Source: a bacterium (lineage in GTDB: Bacteria; Patescibacteriota; Minisyncoccia; Minisyncoccales; Minisyncoccaceae). From it: a stretch of 7,914 nucleotides of DNA. This document shows, piece after piece, positions 4,618 through 7,914 of the stretch (within the stretch, counting starts at the first letter, position 1; every line of letters starts with the position of its first letter). A model generated the notes under the pieces. That model did not search any database. It was not told the DNA's origin and saw only the letters and a program-made list of their open reading frames with translations. Location of the stretch: assembly GCA_023229485.1 (NCBI GenBank), contig JALNZJ010000032.1:1-7914 (forward strand). The letters run 5' to 3'. The position numbers and the translations under genes were made by a program.

Positions 4618-5124
4618 GTGATGTTAAAAATTGAATTGAAAAACTTTACCTTGACAAACGATTTGGTTCCAATCCATTTTCTTCCCGAAAGCTACGGTTT
4701 TATTTGTCCCCTTCCAAGAGGATACATAAAAGCTATTGCTAATTCCCCTGATTTATGTCTTGAGATTGAAATAATCAAGGAAAGTATTAATTTAGCTGCA
4801 AAAGAAAAGATTAGTCCTTTTGAAAATTTATTGCTTGGCTGCGACAGCAAGACCGAAGCCATAATTGAATGTTTTACTTTCTTTAATAATGAACTTTTTA
4901 GTGCATTTGTAGAAGGTAATACCATGGGAGATGTTTATCTGAATACAGATACACATCTTGTCTGCGATCCCGATATTTGTGAAATTGACTATTTGTTTGA
5001 AATCGGAAAAGCATTTGAGTGCCATAATGTTGATTACTATTGGCAGGCTCTTCTACTTAGAGAGCTCGTAGTACGATATTTTAACCTATTAAACAGGAGG
5101 TTAACAGAAATAAAAAAGGATTAA
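4618..5124 (+). CDS. Hypothetical protein, 168 aa
   Basis: I do not recognise this protein. It starts at GTG 4618 or the adjacent ATG 4621; AGAGGAAG at 4604-4611 precedes both, and the spacing slightly favours GTG. The sequence is soluble, acidic and cysteine-containing (LCLEIEII, LLLGCDSK, EAIIECFTFF, HLVCDPDICEIDYLF, AFECHNVDYYW), with hydrophobic strands in the first 50 residues and helices near the C-terminus (LLLRELVVRYFNLLNRRL). Clustered D and C residues (CDPDICEID) look like a possible metal site, but no known motif fits. It has a promoter, a leader hairpin and a terminator, so it is an independent gene. It is divergent from xseA and convergent with the PD-(D/E)XK gene; nothing in the layout ties it to either. 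Confidence 0.75.
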   Translation: MMLKIELKNFTLTNDLVPIHFLPESYGFICPLPRGYIKAIANSPDLCLEIEIIKESINLAAKEKISPFENLLLGCDSKTEAIIECFTFFNNELFSAFVEGNTMGDVYLNTDTHLVCDPDICEIDYLFEIGKAFECHNVDYYWQALLLRELVVRYFNLLNRRLTEIKKD

Positions 5125-5143
5125 ATAATAATCCTCTTTTTTT
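5112..5143. terminator. Bidirectional terminator between convergent genes
   Basis: AGGATTA (5117-5123) and TAATCCT (5129-5135) form a 7-bp stem around a 5-nt loop. C plus seven T follow on the plus strand and TTTTTT follows on the minus strand. The stem includes part of the plus-gene stop codon (TAA 5122-5124), and the minus-gene stop (5144-5142) lies at the edge of the T-run, so one hairpin serves both genes. Confidence 0.8.
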
Positions 5144-5903
5144 ATTTTTTTTCGTGCTTTATTTTTGCAATGACTGCGTTTTTACGATAATTACAATAAT
5201 CACAGTCAGGACTCATTTCTGGAATATCACTATTCATTAAGCATTTTTTTATTTTTGGTAACGTTGCATCAATCCAGCTAGTATCTCCTGTGTATGGAAT
5301 AACTTTGATGATAAATTCTAGTTTTTTATCAAATGATGGTAATCCAGTATCTCCATTACAATAAACAAAATACCCCGTACTTGAAACTTTAAAGCCATTT
5401 TTTTTGAATAGCCATTGATAAACTTCCATTTGCCTTTTGTATCCGATTTGCCAGTCCGCATCTAAAGTAATTTCTGATGTTTTGGAAGTTGCTTTGTAAT
5501 CTACGATAATCAATTCTTCTTCTGGATTAATCCAAATATCGTCGACTGCTCCAGTAATAAGTAAATTTGTTTCTTCGTGTAAAAATTCTACTCCTTTGAA
5601 ATTTTCTCTCCAAATATTTAGCTTTGGATGCTCAAATGGAATTGCGTCAATATCAAACTCTTCAATAAATGGATGAGCGGCTTGTTTTTCTCGATAGAGA
5701 TCAAATTCTTTTTTAAGTAAAGTATCTACTGCACTATTAAGATTAAATGGAAAGCCCGGAGGACGGCCTACTCCTAATCTTCTGTCCAAATAAAAACACT
5801 GGGGGCAATCCATAAATAAGTCAATTTTTGATCGACTTAACTTGAATGGATTTTTTGATTCTGGATCAAAAATATTTGATGATTTTTTGTAGTAACCAGA
5901 CAT
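5142..5903 (-). CDS. PD-(D/E)XK nuclease family protein (RecB/Cas4-like)
   Basis: This 253-residue protein carries the RecB/Cas4-type nuclease motifs: G118-A-V-D121, then IIVD135-Y-K137 (the D-x-K catalytic pair) and Q158-MEV-Y162 (the QxxxY motif). A conserved N-terminal block FKLSRSKIDLFMDCPQCFYL carries C33xxC36, and DCDYC near the C-terminus carries C234xxC237. In Cas4 and AddB nucleases four cysteines bind a 4Fe-4S cluster, but with one N-terminal and three C-terminal cysteines; here the split is two and two, so Zn or Fe-S binding is an inference. The family resembles a single-copy PD-(D/E)XK protein I recall from many CPR genomes (for example the block RRLGVGRPPGFPFNLNSAVD). No cas or addAB genes are nearby. 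ATG 5903-5901 has no Shine-Dalgarno site. It is probably a DNA repair or recombination nuclease. Confidence 0.85.
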   Translation of the reverse strand: MSGYYKKSSNIFDPESKNPFKLSRSKIDLFMDCPQCFYLDRRLGVGRPPGFPFNLNSAVDTLLKKEFDLYREKQAAHPFIEEFDIDAIPFEHPKLNIWRENFKGVEFLHEETNLLITGAVDDIWINPEEELIIVDYKATSKTSEITLDADWQIGYKRQMEVYQWLFKKNGFKVSSTGYFVYCNGDTGLPSFDKKLEFIIKVIPYTGDTSWIDATLPKIKKCLMNSDIPEMSPDCDYCNYRKNAVIAKIKHEKK

Positions 5904-5936
5904 AAGTAATTGATAAAAAGATTAATAACTTGATTT

Positions 5937-5965
5937 ATTGTACCATAAATGAAAAATAATATCAT
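5937..5965 (-). promoter_or_regulatory. Promoter of the PD-(D/E)XK gene
   Basis: Minus-strand ATGATA (5965-5960, 4/6), a 17-bp spacer and TACAAT (5942-5937) preceded by TGG, an extended -10. The predicted start is near 5930, giving a leader of about 27 nt. Confidence 0.5.
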
Positions 5966-5970
5966 TAGTA

Positions 5971-5997
5971 TTGTATTGTTTGAGGCTTTGTGATAAT
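5971..5997 (+). promoter_or_regulatory. Promoter candidate for the 6029-6451 gene
   Basis: TTGTAT (5971-5976), a short 15-bp spacer and GATAAT (5992-5997) preceded by TGT, an extended -10. The start would be near 6004, downstream of the alternative GTG at 5990 and so excluding it. Confidence 0.4.
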
Positions 5998-6005
5998 TAA
6001 TAGGT

Positions 6006-6021
6006 GCTTTCCAATGGAAGT
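6006..6021 (+). promoter_or_regulatory. Leader hairpin sequestering a Shine-Dalgarno site
   Basis: GCTTTC (6006-6011), loop CAAT and GGAAGT (6016-6021) form a 6-pair stem with two G-U wobbles. The 3' arm contains GGAAG, the Shine-Dalgarno site for ATG 6029. It would begin at about +3. Confidence 0.35.
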
Positions 6022-6028
6022 GATTTTG

Positions 6029-6451
6029 ATGAAGCTGGCTATTAAAAAAATTGCAAAAAAAGGTTCTTCAAAAAATACTACTATACTAGTTTTCACCGAT
6101 GGGAGTTCTTTAAAAATCAAAGATGATTATTTTTTAATAAACCCTATTGAGATGATTACATGGATTTTTAATGTTCACGATAAAAAGAGAGATCCAGTAT
6201 CTATGGTTTTTTTCGCAAATGAAATTGATGAAGGCTCGTTATCTCCTGTTGGATATTATTATGCGATGAACGTTAGCGGGTATTATGGATTTGAATTCGC
6301 AGGATGTAATAGCTTTGATGCTGACGAACATTTTTGGAAGGTTTTTATAGAAGATTACCGAAATGAAATTTCGGCAATAACTGATAACCGAAAACCAAAA
6401 CCTAAAAGCATAGAACTTGAAATGATTTATAAAATGACAGCAATCAAATAG
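6029..6451 (+). CDS. Hypothetical protein, 140 aa
   Basis: I do not recognise this protein. ATG 6029 is chosen because GGAAG (6016-6020) precedes it by 8 nt and the product then begins MKLAIKKIAKKGSS; the frame also allows ATG 6014 and GTG 5990, the latter upstream of the predicted transcription start. The sequence alternates strands (TTILVFTDGSSLKIKDDYFLI), an aromatic stretch (SPVGYYYAMNVSGYYGFEFAG), an acidic segment (FDADEHFWKVFIEDYR) and a charged tail with KPKPKS. No membrane segment or signal peptide is visible, and there is one cysteine. It is divergent from the PD-(D/E)XK gene and followed by a strong terminator, so it is a single-gene unit. Function unknown. Confidence 0.72.
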   Translation: MKLAIKKIAKKGSSKNTTILVFTDGSSLKIKDDYFLINPIEMITWIFNVHDKKRDPVSMVFFANEIDEGSLSPVGYYYAMNVSGYYGFEFAGCNSFDADEHFWKVFIEDYRNEISAITDNRKPKPKSIELEMIYKMTAIK

Positions 6452-6474
6452 AAAGCAAAAGCTTTCTTTTTTTT
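6451..6474 (+). terminator. Intrinsic terminator of the 6029-6451 gene
   Basis: GAAAGC (6451-6456), loop AAAA and GCTTTC (6461-6466) are followed by eight T. The stem begins at the last base of the TAG stop codon. Confidence 0.85.
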
Positions 6475-6531
6475 GGTTTGTGTGTTTAGAAGCTACGAGA
6501 TCAAACCTCCTATTGAATTCTACGACTATTT

Positions 6532-6556
6532 AAAAAAGACCCTTTCGGGTCTTTTT
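6532..6556. terminator. Bidirectional terminator hairpin, distal copy
   Basis: GACCC (6538-6542), loop TTTC and GGGTC (6547-6551), flanked by A-rich and T-rich arms (AAAAAA and TTTTT) that extend the stem and give a U-tract on either strand. Confidence 0.8.
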
Positions 6557-6573
6557 GAATTCTACGACTATTT

Positions 6574-6598
6574 AAAAAAGACCCTTTCGGGTCTTTTT
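6574..6598. terminator. Bidirectional terminator hairpin, proximal copy
   Basis: Identical to the hairpin 42 bp upstream, with stem GACCC (6580-6584) and GGGTC (6589-6593). It is the first terminator met after the RRM gene stop codon, about 10 nt downstream. Confidence 0.85.
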
Positions 6599-6608
6599 GA
6601 ATTCTGGA

Positions 6609-6881
6609 CTATTTTCTGAAGTCATCCCTATTTGCCATAGGTCTAGCTTCGCTTACGAAAATCTTCCTTCCTTCGAGTTCGCTTTGGTCAAACATATCCT
6701 TAGCTTTTGCAGCTTCATCTTCTGTTGACATCTCGACAAATCCGAAGCCTTTTGACCTCTTTGAGAACTTGTCAACGATGACTGCAGCAGAAACTACAGA
6801 GCCAGCAGGAGCGAATGTTTCACCAAGCATTTCGCTGGTTACAGAGTAGGGTAAATTTCCTACGAATAATTTCTTCTCCAT
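6609..6881 (-). CDS. Single-RRM RNA-binding protein
   Basis: This 90-residue protein is one RNA recognition motif: RNP2 LFVGNL (5-10), RNP1 KGFGFVEM (44-51), the helix SEMLGETFAPAG, and the final strand GRKIFVSEARP, with a short charged tail (ANRDDFRK) instead of the glycine-rich tail of many cyanobacterial Rbp proteins. Such proteins bind single-stranded RNA through the aromatic residues of RNP1 and RNP2 and are often cold- or stress-induced in cyanobacteria. ATG 6881-6879 is the start because the RRM begins directly after it; the frame stays open to 7055, but that stretch contains the promoter and leader. There is no Shine-Dalgarno site within the usual distance, only A-rich sequence. A leader of about 90 nt and a double terminator suggest post-transcriptional control and strong expression. 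Confidence 0.93.
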   Translation of the reverse strand: MEKKLFVGNLPYSVTSEMLGETFAPAGSVVSAAVIVDKFSKRSKGFGFVEMSTEDEAAKAKDMFDQSELEGRKIFVSEARPMANRDDFRK

Positions 6882-6950
6882 TTTTTTCTTTTTTAAAATT
6901 TTTACCGACCTACTCCCAACCGCCTTATTGTGATCCGATTGAGAAGCACG

Positions 6951-6967
6951 AATGCATAGAATGCATT
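6951..6967 (-). promoter_or_regulatory. 5'-terminal hairpin in the RRM gene leader
   Basis: AATGCAT (6967-6961), TCT and ATGCATT (6957-6951) form a perfect 7-bp inverted repeat starting at about +5 of the predicted transcript. It could be an mRNA 5' stem-loop or an operator. Further down the leader CAATCG and CGGTTG (about 6943-6919) can pair across a 13-nt loop. Confidence 0.5.
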
Positions 6968-6977
6968 TGATATCGAG

Positions 6978-7006
6978 ATTTTCGCATGATTTAATATATT
7001 TGTCAA
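6978..7006 (-). promoter_or_regulatory. Promoter of the RRM gene
   Basis: A perfect minus-strand TTGACA (7006-7001), a 17-bp spacer and GAAAAT (6983-6978) preceded by TGC, an extended -10. The predicted start near 6971 leaves a leader of about 90 nt. Confidence 0.62.
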
Positions 7007-7042
7007 ATAATTTATGCAATATATTTTTTGACTGTAAAGGCG

Positions 7043-7069
7043 TTTTCAAAACCATATTAATAGTATAAT
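7043..7069 (+). promoter_or_regulatory. Promoter candidate for the 7101 operon
   Basis: A perfect TATAAT (7064-7069) lies 31 bp upstream of ATG 7101. The best -35 is TTTTCA (7043-7048) at a short 15-bp spacing, so only the -10 is convincing. Confidence 0.4.
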
Positions 7070-7100
7070 ATATATGTAAAGAAAATTAATTGATTAAATT

Positions 7101-7649
7101 ATGCATAATATATATAGGAAGTTTACTGGGGCGTTTGTTTTTTTATTAGGCTTGTTATTTACTAGTCCAGCGTACGCCGTCGTATGCCAAGTTTGTACTG
7201 TTGCCGTAGTCGCTGGTTCATATTTAGCACGAGAATATGGCATAGATGACGCTATTACTGGATTATGGATTGGTGCGTTAACATTATTAACTTGTCAATG
7301 GACAATGCAATGGATTGAATTACTGCTGAAGAAAAAGAACAAAAAGATAAAAAAGGGTGCAAAAATTGTTATTAATACACTTGTTTATATTCTACTTTAC
7401 GTATTGATAGTATGGCCACTTCATTCTTTGGGAATAATTGGAATTGCAAATAATGAGGTTTTTGGAATAGATAAAATACTTTTTGGCATAATCGCAGGTA
7501 CTGTAGTATTCTTTAGTGCACAGTTGTGGTACGAAGAAATGAAGACTAATAATAACGGCAAAGCATTTTTCCCTTTCCAAAAGGTTGTTATGCCAGTCGG
7601 CTCATTAATTTTACTTTCGATAATCTTTTATTTTTTTACTAAGTCTTAA
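7101..7649 (+). CDS. Conserved membrane protein with CxxC motif
   Basis: The 182-residue product begins with a signal-like segment (FTGAFVFLLGLLF) ending in SPAYA near residue 26, followed at once by VVCQVCTVAVVAG with C29xxC32. Further hydrophobic spans lie at about 52-74, 88-108, 125-143 and 162-179, with a strongly basic loop KKKNKKIKK (77-85) that should face the cytoplasm. The CxxC just after the signal segment could bind metal or be a redox pair on the outer face; this is inference. I recall similar CPR proteins with CPVCTVAV near the N-terminus followed by a GIDD.I.GLWIGAL-like stretch, which is present here (47-60), but no function is known to me. No Shine-Dalgarno site is visible at ATG 7101. 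The next gene starts 25 bp downstream on the same strand, so they probably form an operon. Confidence 0.82.
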   Translation: MHNIYRKFTGAFVFLLGLLFTSPAYAVVCQVCTVAVVAGSYLAREYGIDDAITGLWIGALTLLTCQWTMQWIELLLKKKNKKIKKGAKIVINTLVYILLYVLIVWPLHSLGIIGIANNEVFGIDKILFGIIAGTVVFFSAQLWYEEMKTNNNGKAFFPFQKVVMPVGSLILLSIIFYFFTKS

Positions 7650-7674
7650 TATAAAAAATTAATTTAGGAATACT

Positions 7675-7914
7675 ATGGAGAACGAAAATTTAAGCAAAAA
7701 GATAAGTGAGTTTGTAGAGAAAGTTGATAATATGAAAAAGCAAGACAAAATGGATTTGTCTTCTGATCAAGATCTTAGTATCGCAATAATGAATTTAGTA
7801 AGTATTGAAGAGCATTTCTTTTTTACTGGAGCTAAGACTGAAAAAAATGAAAACTACGATTTAATAAAAGAAGTAAGAGAAATTAGAAAACAATTACTTC
7901 AAAAAAATATTGTT
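7675..7914 (+). CDS. Conserved hypothetical protein, partial (first 80 aa)
   Basis: The frame opens at ATG 7675, preceded by AGGAA (7666-7670) with 4 nt between, and continues past the window end. The visible part is soluble and helical: a charged N-terminus (ENENLSKKISEFVEKVDNM), then DLSSDQDLSIAIMNLVSIEEHFFFTGAKT and LIKEVREIRKQLL. The SDQDLSIAIMNLVSIEEHFFFT block resembles a small conserved protein I recall from CPR genomes; no function is assigned. It follows the membrane protein gene by 25 bp, so the two are likely translated from one message and may work together, possibly with this protein acting at the inner face of the membrane. The C-terminal part is missing. Confidence 0.82.
   Translation, partial: MENENLSKKISEFVEKVDNMKKQDKMDLSSDQDLSIAIMNLVSIEEHFFFTGAKTEKNENYDLIKEVREIRKQLLQKNIV

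Larger units (their letters stand above)
6515..6615. repeat. 42-bp tandem repeat of a terminator unit
   Basis: Units 6515-6556 and 6557-6598 are identical over 42 bp, and a partial third (6599-6615) shares GAATTCT and GACTATTT-like sequence and holds the stop codon of the RRM gene. Each full unit carries one terminator hairpin. On the minus strand each unit begins with AAATAGTC, a copy of the stop-codon context. Confidence 0.9.

Noticed and set aside
4692..5025. Two minus-strand frames inside the 4618-5124 gene
   Set aside because: The plus-strand gene has promoter, Shine-Dalgarno site and terminator; these frames have none.
5142..5903. CRISPR-associated Cas4
   Set aside because: The nuclease motifs fit, but the cysteine pattern differs and there is no cas gene or repeat array in the window.
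6515..6598. CRISPR-like repeat array
   Set aside because: The two units are directly abutting with no unique spacers, and each is a terminator hairpin.
6882..7055. N-terminal extension of the RRM protein by 58 codons
   Set aside because: This stretch holds TTGACA, an extended -10 and a leader hairpin, and the RRM starts right after ATG 6881.
7392..7580. Minus-strand frame inside the membrane protein gene
   Set aside because: Antisense to a protein with clear signal and membrane segments.

Overview
This AT-rich 7.9-kb window looks like part of a Candidate Phyla Radiation (Patescibacteria, Parcubacteria-like) genome. Three things suggest this. A PD-(D/E)XK protein and a C-terminal membrane-protein/soluble-protein gene pair resemble families I associate with that group. 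Core genes are short and mixed with orphan hypotheticals. Shine-Dalgarno sites are used unevenly. The lineage is inference from recalled family resemblance, not from a search. I saw no tRNA, rRNA, CRISPR array or transposase, and no gene-free stretch over 300 bases.

Layout. Positions 1-390 (minus): N-terminal part of a JAB/MPN-type metalloprotease candidate, cut by the window edge. 503-880 (minus): orphan protein with a GTG start. 932-1210 (minus): ferredoxin:thioredoxin reductase catalytic chain. 1365-1682 (minus): thioredoxin with a WCPPC active site; a REP-like hairpin and a heptamer repeat lie between these two redox genes. 1758-1937 (minus): small orphan. 2038-2838 (minus): protein built from two tandem HNH-like zinc modules. 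2979-3182 and 3244-4500 (minus): exonuclease VII small and large subunits, separated by a dispersed repeat that also supplies the last codons of xseA. 4618-5124 (plus): orphan, divergent from xseA and convergent with the next gene. 5142-5903 (minus): Cas4/RecB-like PD-(D/E)XK nuclease. 6029-6451 (plus): orphan. 6609-6881 (minus): single-RRM RNA-binding protein followed by a duplicated 42-bp terminator. 7101-7649 and 7675-end (plus): membrane protein plus soluble partner in a probable operon.

Functional themes are thiol redox (thioredoxin and FTR), DNA processing (XseA/XseB, the PD-(D/E)XK nuclease, the HNH-like protein), RNA binding, and a membrane/soluble pair. Most genes appear to be independent units with their own sigma70-like promoter and intrinsic terminator. 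The most unexpected pattern is regulatory. At five predicted promoters a short inverted repeat starts 2-5 nt after the inferred transcription start, so the mRNA would begin with a small stem-loop, usually followed by or displaying the Shine-Dalgarno site. By contrast xseA appears leaderless. All promoter and hairpin calls come from reading the sequence by eye.
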